NCBI GenBank assembly: GCA_022478985.1
Contig: JAKSZP010009484.1
Location: 49,825-113,824 of the forward strand
Source: Massospora cicadina
Taxonomy: Eukaryota; Entomophthoromycota; Entomophthoromycetes; Entomophthorales; Entomophthoraceae
Reading direction: 5' to 3'
Length of the DNA stretch: 64,000 nucleotides
Shown: in pieces, positions 1-11,015 of the stretch
Layout: each line of letters starts with the position of its first letter
How positions within the stretch are numbered: position 1 is the stretch's first letter
The notes under the pieces: model-generated
Databases searched by the model: none
The model's input: only the letters and a program-made list of their open reading frames with translations
What the model was told of the DNA's origin: nothing
Translations under genes and position numbers: made by a program

Positions 1-187
1 CTCTTTCACAATAAGCATGGATTTGGGCAGAAGCATAAGCTGGCTAGTATCTGGATCAGCCCATTTAAAAAAAATAGAGAAGACTGGAGTTGACGCATAT
101 ACTATTAAGGATCCTAAAAGTGGTCAGATCATTAACTGAGTACACACAAAGTTCCTCAGGCCTTAAAAACAATAGGATCTTATTGTC
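1..187 (+). pseudogene. Ty3/gypsy pol 3' end (integrase C-terminus), truncated by window edge
   Basis: Forward translation gives the tail of a Ty3/gypsy integrase, with residues such as GVDAYTIKDPKSGQII followed by VHTKFL. The same tail appears in the neighbouring copy at 3590-3660 and, on the minus strand, in Ty3-5 near 37860-37960. In these elements the segment follows the integrase catalytic core and binds DNA. It is broken by an in-frame stop where the related copy reads NRVHAKFL. The stretch after it carries the polypurine tract (taggggg) that primes plus-strand DNA synthesis, directly before an LTR. The rest of the element lies outside the window. Confidence 0.8.
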
Positions 188-205
188 CAGTCAAGTAGGG
201 GGTAA

Positions 206-762
206 TGTCGCAATTTTGATATGACTGGATGATAATCTTGGGACAGCCGGGCGGAATCCGCCAACATAGTATCAGTTACAAATATTCAAGTGCCTTGAGA
301 TTAGGCGATATTGGGATAATAACGAGTCTTATTGGATATAATAATTTATTAGATCGCCTCTATATAAGGTGATAAGGCGATGTTGATATTTGAAAAATAT
401 GAAGTAAATCGCCTACAAATAGGGCGACAGCGGATTAAGAATAACGAGCCAAATTTGAGAAAAATTGGTGGAATAGAATAACCCAAGCAAAGAGAAATAG
501 TATCACCTGAAGCTGATGTATATAGGTGAAATGAGCGATTAAGAGAGGTAGGGTTTTTCAGGTAAGATGAGCGGGACAGCAAAATGTAGCAGTATTTATA
601 AAATATATAAAAGAACTGAATGGGGCAATTGCTCTAATTTTAATATATTTTCAAGTGCGTCCAAAGGACTGATGATCTTCACATCGTCTGTCCGTTGTTC
701 AGAGGGCTCAACCTATGTGAATAGCCCAGCAGATCCTAGCGATACCACCCAAAATTATAACA
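206..762 (+). repeat. LTR, Ty3-1 family (first copy)
   Basis: It starts tgtcgcaatt right after the polypurine tract and TAA, the same position and start as the LTR at 3711. Similarity to the 3711 LTR and to Ty3-5 LTRs can be followed through the stretch reading caattgctct, then the ttgttcagaggg block, and ends at taaca. It serves as the 3' LTR of the element at the left edge and directly abuts the next copy's pol. Its right end is set by alignment to related LTRs, so the last bases are approximate. Confidence 0.65.
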
Positions 763-3682
763 TCAGCAATCACAGCTCGAGCCCCACATGGCCCCAGGCA
801 TTATACTTCTGGGACATGGGGATATTAAGGTCTTGGTAGCAAATCTTCAGAATAAACCAATGCAAATATGCCAATACCAAATAGTGGCGCACTTACATCT
901 CATCCCAGTTGAAGAGAAATCCAAGTTCATGAGCTCAGTTCATTGGATAATCTGGCCTGCCCATCAAAACACAGCCTGGAATAATGGCAGTTGTACCACG
1001 TGAAAATTTAATGGGGCTAACGGAAGACCAAAGAGATCATGCGGAATTCTTATTTCAAAAATACAGAGATCTTTGCTGTTGACAATAATGATTTAGGGTG
1101 CTAGGGGGGTTGTTCATCGGCTGGACACTGGGGATCATCCCCCTATCAGGTCTTGGCCAATCCGCTGATCAAGGGCAGCTGAAGAAGTTGTCAATGTGGA
1201 GATTGACAAGCTGTTAGTGCAGGTAATGCTTGAATCATCTAAGAGTCCATGGGCTTCACCTGTCCTAATTTTTAAGAAGAAGGATGGTACTAAATGCATA
1301 GTAATCAACTACTAGAAGCTTTATAGTATCACCAAAAAGGACTCATACCCTCTTCCATGTATTGATGATGCACTGGATCAGTTAAGTAAAGCTTACTATT
1401 TTTAAGCAATGGATTTAATATCTGGTTATTGGCAAATTGAGTTGCCCACGGCGGAACAATAAAAATGCGTCATAATCACATCCAAAGGGCTTTTCCAACC
1501 AACTCGTATGATGTGAGGGCTATGTAATGCCCCAGCAACATTCCAACGAGCAATGAACACCATTCTAGGTGACCTGAAGCTGTCATGTGTACTTGTGTAC
1601 CTTGACAATATTAACATCTTCTCTAGCACGTTCACTGAGCACCTTACCCATCTGGAAGAGGTATTTTGCCGACTGGCTGAGGCTAATATTAAGATCAAGA
1701 CCAGGAAATTTCACTTCTTCAAGGATCAGTTAGAGTACCTCGGTTTTGTGGTGAATGCAACTGGGCTGAGACCCCAACCAGACAAGGTGGAAGCTATTCA
1801 GAAGATGACTACACCAGCTAGTAAGCGTGGCATTCAGGCGTTTTTGGAGATGGTGGGTTATTACTGATGCTTCATAACCAATTTTCAGTTGCATTTGAGG
1901 TATGCTGTTAGATATATTAAAAAGGGATGCCTTTTTTGAATGGACGGAACAGTGCCAATGCGCTTCTGAAACACTTCAAACGGCGCTAATCAGTGCGCCC
2001 ATGTTGCGCTACCCTAATTTCAATAAGGAATTTATTGTGCAGATGGATGCATCACTTTCCGCTGTTGGGGCAGTTTTGTCACAAAAAGATGATTAAGGTT
2101 GGAGCACCCAGTGGCGTACTGCAGCTGAAGCCTGAATAGCCATGAACGTAATTATGATGTGACTGAGCAAGAGTTCTTAGCAGTTATCTACGCATATAAG
2201 CAATACAGAGTTTATCTGCATAGGGTAAAGTTTAAAGCTGTAACAGACCACGTGTCATTACGCTGGTTGCAGAACCTCAAAGAATCTGAAGTCTGGTTGT
2301 CTCGATGGGCTTTTAAGCTGCAGGCTTATGACTTTGAGATCCCTCATTGGCCAGTAGTAAAGCATCAGAACGATGGCTGTTTATCTCAATTGCTGACTGT
2401 TGCAGTGACAGCAGACCTCAGCGACGTGATTACAATTAAGATGCTCAGCATAAAATATGATGACGAACTGCCCCAAGTGATCAAAGCATTAAACAAGATG
2501 CGAACAAATACCTTCCAACAGAATGGGGAACTGTACAAGCGAATTGGCGATTCCACAGTGAGTTTTCTGTGACCCTCAGCATGACCGAGAATCATTATGA
2601 GTGCACAATGCAGTTGGACATGGTGGGGTGCGTAAGACAATGGAGTTGTTGCACCTTTGGTACTATTGGGAAAGCATGAGCTTTGATGTGCTCAAAACTA
2701 TTTCCTGTTGCCATCAGTGCCAAATGGAGAAGCCATTTCACCATAAGACTTCATACTGGGTAGTGAAACCACATTTTGCTTGGCACATGGTTTTCCTTGA
2801 TGTCGTTGGTCCCTTGCCAACAGGAACCAACTGATGTAAGTACATTCTTGTGGCTATCAACCACTTGACCCGGTGGGTCAAAGCAAGGGTAATACGAGAT
2901 TTGGGGGCAGTTACAATGGCCAAGTTTGTGATAGAGTGCATTATTCAGTGACATGGATGCCCTCAGCTTATTCTCACTAATAATGGAACCAACTTCACCT
3001 TGCACATCTTCCCAAAACTGAATGAGCTAATGGATATTTGTGGGGTTCTAATGACCCCATACCACCCTGAATCTAATGGAATGGTTGAATGAGTGAATGG
3101 GATTCTGGTGAGCATCCTACAAAAATAAGTAACACATTGACCTTCCAATTGGACCTCCCTCCTTTCCACTGTTATTTTGCCTATAATATCAGTTACCATT
3201 CCGCCACAGGGAAGAGTCCCTTCCAACCACTATAAAGCCAACACCCAGATACCGGATTTACTTTATTCTTGTGTGGAAGACACTGGCGGAGTACATCGAT
3301 GAATCCCCCTTGGGTTGGGACCATCTAGTACTAAAAAAAAGACACTGGCGGAGTGGAACACCACCTCTATTTGACTAACCTTGCAAACATTCTGATCAAA
3401 TTGCAAACCAAAGAATATTCCATCAGCTTAGCCAAGAAGATCAGGAATCAGGCTGCTGATCAGGTACATTGTAGCGGATTGATGCAGTTCAAGGAAGGCA
3501 TTATTGTTATCTTCCATGACCAACATGGGCTTAGCCAGAAACACAAGTTGGCCAGTATCTGGATGGGGCCATTAGAAGTTACTAAAAAGACAGGTGTGGG
3601 TGCATATACTATCAAGGACCCTGCTAGTAGTTGGATCATCAACCGAGTGCATGCAAAGTTCCTCCTTGTGTATAGGAAATAG
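763..3682 (+). pseudogene. Ty3-1 pol remnant: RT, RNase H, integrase; gag and protease missing
   Basis: Broken Ty3/gypsy polyprotein in three frames. Pol begins abruptly at the LTR edge (LEPHMAPG, near 776), where Ty3-5 has an equivalent pre-RT segment. The RT palm lies at about 1240-1870; the catalytic YLDD box reads YLDN at 1598-1609, so the second Asp is lost. RNase H follows (QMDASLSAVGAVLSQ near 2040; the TDHVSLRWLQ motif near 2247). Integrase has an HX4H/CX2C zinc finger (2601-2730) and a catalytic core in which one Asp has become Asn (NNGTNF near 2980). The C-terminal domain ends at 3682. There are many stops and frameshifts, and a 46-bp insertion sits at 3293. It is not functional. 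Confidence 0.88.
3293..3338 (-). mobile_element. 46-bp A-tailed micro-insertion (copy 1) with 16-bp TSD
   Basis: The integrase segment reading aagacactggcggagt occurs twice, at 3277-3292 and 3339-3354, around a foreign 46 bp. Related integrases (Ty3-5) read straight through this point (CVEDTGGV), so the duplication is a target-site duplication and the 46 bp are the insert. The insert ends ggaccatctagtacta plus an A-run at its right edge. Four other insertions share that terminus. This is the longest copy and lies in the opposite orientation to the other four. Confidence 0.85.
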
Positions 3683-3710
3683 GAGCCTTATTGTCCAGTC
3701 AAGGGGGTAA

Positions 3711-4204
3711 TGTCGTGATTCTGATTTGACTGGACAATATGCCCTAAGTCATGATGGCGGAATGGATAGGATCCACCAAGTTTATTATGAGTAATGATTA
3801 TTCAAGCTTCTCAAAGTGAAGTGATATTGTGTTGTTGTTAATTAGTCTCAAATAGGCAATTGTAAAGTTAACAAATGAAGAATCGATGGAACTAATGATA
3901 TATGGCAAATCAAATTACTAAGCCATGAAAGCAGTAGCAAACAAAGTCGCTACAATATAGATGAGATGAGACAATCAAGGGGAGGAGGTTGTTAATAAGT
4001 TGAGAAGATTAAAACAACAAGAATCCGCTGTGTTTGATATTAAATAAAGAGTATAGTGGGAGCAAGTGCTCCATATTATTTCATTAGTTTATTTTGTTGT
4101 TTTGAAGGGCACTAATCATATCTTTGGTCCTATTGCTCAGTGGGCCAAAACCCTGTGCAAAAAACCTCACGTCATACCTTAATAATTCTGCTGATTTTAT
4201 AACA
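3711..4204 (+). repeat. 3' LTR of Ty3-1
   Basis: It begins tgtcgtgatt after the polypurine tract (aagggggtaa) and can be followed by similarity to the Ty3-5 LTR through the ggagcaagtgctcc block, the gctcagtgggcc block and the ccctgtgcaa block. It ends near ttttataaca, against aaaataaca in Ty3-5. This is the LTR downstream of the deleted pol copy. No matching TSD is visible, as expected for a tandem arrangement sharing LTRs. Confidence 0.7.
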
Positions 4205-5041
4205 GAAATAACATCTACTGAATTCCCAGTGAGCTTCTTAATTTTACAAGTAATTTGGATTTTTTAGAATTTTCATATAACTAAGGTGCATAAAGGGAAA
4301 AAATGGAGTAACAGCGAAACCTGTTGGGGACTGATGCCTCATAAGCTCACTGAGTAGGTAACTGTGACCAGGTGCACTACAGTTGGGAATATATTCATGG
4401 TCAGTCACAGCGGATTGACATCCTAAATTATTACTGATACAGATTAAGATCTTCCATACCTGGGTGGATAAGTATCAAATTCCTTTTTAAGATTTTTTAA
4501 TCCACCACAATTTCACTTGCATGATGGTAATGACTCCTCCAGTAGATGGCGGGCTGCACCCACAGTCAGGTCAAAAATGGGTGATATATTGCAAATTAAA
4601 AGGTTTATCGCACCATAACTGTTGGCGTTGGGCTTTCCTTTACCAGCATTGGATGGGGAACAGAAGACAGGAATTTCTGAGCCTGAGAGTGACTTAAATA
4701 ATTTATATTCATTTGTTGTAGAATTACTTATTCTACTTGAACTTGAACCAGTGGAGGGAGCCTCTTAGTGGTTAATTTGCTACAACCCTCTGCTGGCAAT
4801 GGCTTCTGACCGCTACCACCTCCTGACATACAATCCGAATTTTCTGCACCAACTCTAGGGTGGTGAGCAGAGGAGGAAAAGGCGCGATCTTCAAGGGATA
4901 TGCTGTCACCCACCTCTTATCTAACACATGGGCTTTGCCCAGGGTAATGAGAGGGATGGCTGCCCGCTTTATCCCCTTCTTTGTAAAAAATGGATATTAC
5001 TCCCAATTAAACTTTAAGAATTTTCTAATCAGACTTACACC
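4205..5041. other. Unclassified sequence, target of the Ty3-2 insertion
   Basis: No recognisable gene. The longest minus-strand reading (4728-4913, Ser/Gly-rich, 61 codons) has no family signature. The sequence ends in caagt, the left copy of the Ty3-2 target duplication, so it was contiguous with 11016 onward before that insertion. Confidence 0.5.
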
Positions 5042-5046
5042 CAAGT

Positions 5047-5905
5047 TGTAAGGAGAATGTCTATAGCTCTCCTGTCCCCAGAGTGTTAGTGCATAGTGTA
5101 CAGGGCCAATGCTATGGAACTAGTCGCTAGAATAAAAATTACTAGAGCACAGAAGAGGGTGCTCTAGAAATGATAACTCAAGCAGAGTAGTGTAATCATT
5201 TGTGTGGATAAGCAACCCAAAATGACGCGGTTCACAGAGTAAAAAGGTATAGGCGTCTCAGGTTGAAGGGAACCTTGGCGGACCAATGTTGCATAAGGGG
5301 ATAACTTTATCATCTTTAAAATGGAAAGGCTAACATGACGTGAGACCTCCGCAAAGAGGTCCATGCACAGGATCTAAGATATCATAATAGGGAAACGGTG
5401 TACTTAGTGAGGAATTTTACTTAAGGGGAGAAGTCGACCAATAAGGAAGATTGGTCTTGACATGGGAAATTTAAGAAAATTTGGCAAAACAATCAATCAA
5501 GGGAAGCGGGTCTAAGTTAAGGTGCACCAATAGGTGCACGCTTCCTTTGGGCAAAACGCTATATAGAGTAATTGACTAATTCAGGTTATTAATTGTAAAA
5601 TCAGCTGGCCTGAGCTGGATAATGTGAAAAGTGATTGGGTTTCAAAAGTCCCGTTCACCAAAAACTGAATTAAACCATTTTCCATTGTAACAAAGCTAGT
5701 TTTTTTAACGCCCTTAATCTCATACAGGGCTGAACTTTGCTTTCTTCCATAGGACCAACTTGGGCATATTTTGCCTTTACTTAACGTTGATCTATGGTAT
5801 GCTTGAGGTCAAGGAGGCCTGCTAACTTCACCATCTTGGCCTTCATGCAATTATCTTTGTCTCTAACATTGGTCCCAAGGATGATGTCATTTTCAAACCA
5901 TGACA
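5047..5905 (-). repeat. Ty3-2 3' LTR
   Basis: 859 bp, matching 10151-11010 end to end. In minus orientation it opens TGTCATGG. Divergence between the two LTRs is uneven: the stretch about 5385-5695 differs at only two or three positions, while 5047-5384 differs at about 40. Confidence 0.93.
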
Positions 5906-7100
5906 TTACCCTCTCCTCCCAACGGGGTTCAACCCCTCTCCAGGAGCTTGCGCCAGGGAAAGGTTCTTGTGGGCTGGGGCCAACTTCATTGCGGTAATGT
6001 TTTGCTTTATTTGAGATCCAGCGGCCTGGGGGAAACGCTTATGGAAAGCTTTAATCAGGTCTTGGGAATGCACACAGTCATGTGCTGGTACCCAACTGTT
6101 CTCTGCAGCGTCAAAACCCTTCCAGGATACCAGGTACTCAAGCCTTCTTTTAACACGGCGGGAGGCGACTATTTCATCTACTTCCCACTCCAACGCCCCA
6201 TCCACGAGATAAGCCTCAGGAGTCTCAGGTGGTGGCCCTTAAACAATGTAAATTTTATATTATGAAAGGCAGAGAAGATCCAAAACGAAGAGGGAAGATT
6301 CAACTGGTATGAGGCATGGCCCACCTTTCTAACAACGCGGTAAGGACCAATCCTCTTTGGTCCCAGCTTTTTGCATGGCTGCTTGATAAGGATGTTACAA
6401 GCATCAAGCATCACGATATCCCCTTCCTTTTAAGTTGAACCCACTCGTCACTTACCATCAGCATTTTCCTTAGATATTTGCATTGCCGCCTCCAAACTCG
6501 TGGAAACCCCCTGATGGACTTTCTTAATAGTCTTGGCAAAGTCCACCACTGCTTACACTTTGGATCCAAAGATGGGCTCCATGTTAAAAGTGGGGTTAAA
6601 CCCTGGCTGGCGAAAAATGGGGAACAACCAATCGAGGAGTGTAAAGCGTTGTTGTAGCTAAATTGGGAATTAAGAAGGTGAGAAACCCAATCTGAATGAT
6701 CTACGGCAGTGTAACACCGCAGAAACTGTTCTAAGCACTGGTTCACTCATTCAGTTTGACCATCTTATTGGGGGCGATAGTCAGTTGAACAGCAGGAGCG
6801 AATCTAAAGAGTCTTACACAACTCTTCCCAAAAGACTGAGGTAAACTGGGGTCCCCAGTCATTGATTATTTCTTGAGGAACCCCATGAAGTGAAAACACA
6901 TAAGTGACGAAGAGCCTAGTCATCTCATCCGCGGTTATTGTTGTTCTGCAAGGAATAAATTGGATGAACTTCATAAAATGGTCCACTACCACCATGATGG
7001 CATCATAGCCATCAGAGACAGGTAATTCCACAATAGAACATACTGTAGAAGAACAGGGACCATCAGCCTTTTAGACTGGTACCAAAAGCCTGCTAAAGGT
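5906..7100 (-). pseudogene. Ty3-2 integrase with C-terminal chromodomain (broken)
   Basis: The integrase core is visible at 7031-6804 (MVVVDHFMKF, then NDWGPQF, carrying the two Asp residues) and continues at 6746-6411 after a stop in the segment reading DGQTE. The GPYRVVRKVG module follows at 6414-6178. At about 6187-6031 lies a chromodomain: WEVDEIVASR, LEYLVSWKGF and ENSWVPAHD follow the chromodomain pattern with its aromatic residues. Chromodomains on fungal Ty3 elements direct integration to heterochromatin marked by H3K9 methylation (family knowledge). The frame is interrupted several times, so no active enzyme is expected. Confidence 0.88.
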
Positions 7101-9100
7101 TGACGATTTTGGTTTCATTTGATTGCAGATCAAACATTCTTTACAAAACTGTCCCTCCTGAGCAGGCAAGCCCTTCCAATTGTAGGTGCGTCATATCAAC
7201 TTCAAGGTCTTTGATTTCCCAGGATGACTAACGGTGATTCCGTCAAGATAGTCCCAGATATTTCCAGGCGCAGTGGTTCAGCAGAAACCCAAAAGCGCCC
7301 CTGAAACCACACCATCTCATCCTTTACGTGAGAACCCCTGGTTAGATCCTCCTGATTCAGAGAGCCCTTAGCAAGAACATAGTATATTCTGCTGAGAATG
7401 GCTGATAAAGGACTACCTTTCTGAACATACTGTATTCCTCTGCATTTTCCAGAGGTGCAAGCGCTGGCGTGTTGGCCATAGAAGTGGTAAGTTGAGATAA
7501 AATCCTACCCGACGGAATCATCAACTGGGTGTTATGAACCTCTACCTCCTTTGTATCAGGAGTTAAAGAAGGGTTGCGGCTCAAAGCATCCGCCATATCA
7601 TTATCCTTGCCCTTGGTGGACTCATAGGAAAATGCAATTTAGGAAAGGGTATCATGCCAACGGGTCTGCCGTGGGGTTAGGACATGAGGAGCGCAGTAGT
7701 ACAGCAAGGCATGGTGATCTGTACGTACATGTAAAGTTTGGGAAAAGTCATGCAAGTGGTGACGCCAATAAGTCAGCGCCTCCTTACTGCTAGTAACTCT
7801 TTGTCACAAACGGCGTAATTCAACTCAGGCAGAGACATTTTCCTAAAAATATCCCAATAGATGCTCTATCCTATCTTCGCCTACTTTTAACAAGGCAGCC
7901 GCAATGGCAAAGTTGGAGGCAACGATAGACACAATGAAATCTTTGAAGAGTAAACATGGCGAAGGACGGACGTGGACAACAGGGTGCACTTCACTACTTG
8001 GAAAGCATCCTCCAAAACGGGGACCACTGAAGCGCCTTTGCACCGCTAGCCTTGTACAAGGGTGCTGCCACCTCAGAAATTCTGGGCGTGTACCTCTTGA
8101 AGAATGTACACGTCCCCAAAAAACTCTTCAATTCCTTGACTGAAGTGGGGGTAGCCACTCACGAATAGCTTCTCATTGTCTGGAGTTTATCATTTGTCCT
8201 TGGTCAAACACGACGTTTTCAGAAAAGTGACCTAAGACTTGAAGAATTCACATTTACTGATCTATAGCGTAAGTCAGGCTGCCCTTAACCTCTCCACCAC
8301 TTACCAAAGGTGTACTGCATGTGACTCATGATCATGGGAAAACACCAGGATATCGTCCATGTAGGCAACCGCGCATACCCCCAACAAGTCCCCCAGCGCA
8401 GCATCAATGCGGCGTTGAAAGATAGCAGAGGCATTCTTAAACCCAAAGGGCATGACCTGAAATTGGAAAATCCCTTTTCTGTTGCAGAATGAGGTTAACC
8501 AATCCTGCCCCATCTTTTATCTGGATCTGATTGAATGCATTGAAACAATCCAGTTTGGAGAAGACTTTAGCCTTCTCCACATAACGCGCAATCTGTGGAT
8601 CCAAAGAAATGGGAAGGAGGTCCAGTACAGTAACCTTTTTTATATTCCCATAATCTACACAAAGGTGTAAAGTTCCATTGGCCTTCTCCACACAGAGAAG
8701 CGGAAGCAAACAGGGGTGGTACGCTGAAAAATCGCGCCTTTGGCTAACTGCTCCTTCACCCAAACGTCTAAAGCCTCTTCCTCCAGGGCAGTCAATGGGT
8801 AAATGGGAGAATATATACAAACCAGATCCACAGTGAGCTTGAACTCACAGTCAAACTTGTAATGATCAGGTAGTGCGTTAGCTGAAGCTCCATCAAAGGA
8901 ATTTTCCAAACCCTCCAAACAAGAAGGTAGGGGTACCTCCATAAGAGGCTTCAGCATTGGGGCGAGACTGATGGTGTGAATGTTGGGCCAGTGGGGCAGA
9001 TCGCCCTGTACGTTAGCCTCAGACAAAGGAACAACTAATGTGCGACCATTTTTTAATGTGATGGAGAGGGTATTTTGTTTCAGTTAGTCATAACATCAAA
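7101..9100 (-). pseudogene. Ty3-2 reverse transcriptase and RNase H (broken)
   Basis: The RT fingers and palm start near 8820 (CVEKANGTLHLCVDYGNI, then FSKLDCFNAFNQIQI) and continue at 8513-8301 (FQVMPFGFKNASAIFQ, then VAYMDDILVFSH). The YMDD box and the DCFNAF Asp are intact, but several stops split the frame. RNase H remnants run to about 7600, and MADALSRN at 7596 is the usual RNase H to integrase linker. The sequence is clearly distinct from the RTs of the other Ty3 copies in the window, whose box sits in the context LVYLDDINV. Confidence 0.87.
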
Positions 9101-9179
9101 CTTTCGCCACCACATTACACCCAAAATAATGGGGTACAAGTGGTTTTGTGATAGCTTGAAAGTGGTTGGACAGATGATA

Positions 9180-10137
9180 GTTGCCAACTTAGTAGTCCAC
9201 TAAAACATGAATATTTAGCGTTGGAATACCTTGGGAAGCCCCTCATCTAACCTGACCACTGGGTATGTAACTCAACGCAAGGTAGTCGGCTAGGCTTTGG
9301 TCCATAAAGTTTTCAGAAGCTCAAGTATCAACCAGAATAGTGGTGCTGAATTTCCCTAAAAGGGGAGGAAATGGTAGCAGTCAGTATAAAATACCCCAAA
9401 TGGTCTTTATTTTAAAGCAGAAAACACCAGTACATCACCAACAAACTCTTCATCTGGCATTAACATGTCGCCCTGGTATGTTTTAGAATCAAAGAATGGA
9501 GAGGGATATTTGCCACTCTTACCACTGAGGCCACATATCTAACCATATCTTCATCAGGGGCATAAACATTATTATATTGTAAAAACAGCCTTTTTCAACC
9601 TCCCGAGTGCAGTGAATCTTGTATGAGATCAAACGGGGATTTTTGGGGGTGATTTGATGCACAGGAGTAGGTACCATATCTGAGCCAAGAGAGCAAATAT
9701 GGTTCAGGGGTATACATGGTGTTTTCGTTATAAAACGCGTTTTTAGACGCTAATGACCCTATATTCCAAAACAGCAATGGATTGCCCGATGTTATCCAAG
9801 GCCATCACCCCCAGGCCCATCTGCAAATATTCTGCTGGAACCATCTGAACATGCTGCCAAAGTAAAACTCATTTGTTTATATCAATTTTTATTTTGGCAG
9901 AAAGTGGTGGAATTATGACTTCTGGACCATGAAGTATCTCTATCCAGCAGGTACAAGCACATAGGGTGGTTACTTTCCAGTTGGAGGCAGCCAAAATAAC
10001 GCCAAAATGCTCCCACCTTTGGGAAAAGTAGTAAACAGTGATGCAGCTGACCACAGCCAAAGTCCACAGCTGGCGCATACCGTTTACACTTTGCGGAAGT
10101 CCCATATTGAAAAATTTTGTGCGCATAAAATAAAGTT
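9180..10137 (-). pseudogene. Ty3-2 gag and aspartic protease remnants
   Basis: On the minus strand near 9340-9230 the translation reads ILVDT*ASENF, the Asp-Thr-Gly-Ala-Ser active site of retropepsin with a stop in place of Gly, then SLADYLAL. Near 9540 a decayed CCHC zinc knuckle is visible (ICGLSGKSGKYP), the nucleocapsid part of Gag. From there to the LTR is only about 600 bp, too short for a normal Gag, and no matrix or capsid features are recognisable. Gag is either degraded beyond recognition or shortened by deletion. Confidence 0.55.
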
Positions 10138-10138
10138 G

Positions 10139-10150
10139 TTAGTCGACTAA
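10139..10150. promoter_or_regulatory. Perfect 12-bp palindrome at the primer-binding-site position of Ty3-2
   Basis: ttagtcgactaa directly abuts the inner end of the 5' LTR, where a primer binding site is expected. No TGG-starting, tRNA-complementary site is visible, unlike Ty3-3, Ty3-4 and Ty3-5. Either the site has decayed or the element primes differently. Confidence 0.4.
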
Positions 10151-11010
10151 TGTAAGGATAGTGTCTACAACTCTCCTGTCCCCAGCATGGTAGTACATAG
10201 TTCATAGGGTCAACTCTAGGGAACTAGTCACTAGAATAAAAATTATTAGAGCCCAGCAGAGGGTGCTGTAGCAATAATAACTCAAGCATAGTAGTGTGAT
10301 CATTTGTGTGAATAACCAACCCAAACTGACGCGATGCACAGAGTAAAAAGGTATAGGCGTCTCAGGTTGGAGGAAACATGGGCGGACCAATGGTGCACAA
10401 GGGGATAGTATAATATTTAAAATGGAAAGGTTAACATAACTCGAGACCTCTGCAAAGAGGTCCATGCACAGCATCATCCATAATATCATAATAGGGAAAC
10501 GGTGTACTTAGTGAGGAATTTTATTTAAGGGGAGAAGTCGACCAATAAGGAAGATTGGTCTTGACATGGGAAATTTAAGAAAATTTGGCAAAACAATCAA
10601 TCAAGGGAAGCGGGTCTAAGTTAAGGTGCACCAATAGGTGCACGCTTCCTTTGGGCAAAACGCTATATTGAGTAATTGACTAATTCAGGTTATTAATTGT
10701 AAAATCAGCTGGCCTGAGCTGGATAATGTGAAAAGTGATTGGGTTTCAAAAGTCCCGTTCACCAAAAACTGAATTAAACCATTTTCCATTGTAACAAAGC
10801 TAGTTTGTTTTAACCCCCTTAATCTCATACAGGGCTGAACTTTGCTTTCTTCCATAGGACCAACTTGGGCATAGTTTGCCTTTACCCAACGTTGATCTAT
10901 GGTATGCTTGAGGTCAGGGAGGCCTGCTAACTTCACCTTCTTGGCCTCCCTGAAAGCATCTTTGTCTCTAACGTTGGTCCCAAGGATGATGTCATTTTCC
11001 AACCATGACA
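10151..11010 (-). repeat. Ty3-2 5' LTR
   Basis: 860 bp, TG...CA, paired with 5047-5905. It is followed by caagt (11011-11015), identical to the bases before the left LTR. Confidence 0.93.
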
Positions 11011-11015
11011 CAAGT

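Larger units (their letters stand above)
5047..11010 (-). mobile_element. Ty3-2: complete chromovirus-type Ty3/gypsy retrotransposon
   Basis: A 5.96-kb element with two LTRs (5047-5905 and 10151-11010) in direct orientation, each running TG...CA, flanked by the perfect 5-bp duplication caagt (5042-5046 and 11011-11015). On the minus strand the order is gag/protease remnant, RT, RNase H, integrase, chromodomain, which is the Ty3 order. Pol ends with a chromodomain, placing it among chromoviruses; the other Ty3 copies here show none. All coding frames are interrupted. A polypurine tract (GGGAGGAGAGGGTAA, minus strand) directly precedes the 3' LTR. Confidence 0.93.
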
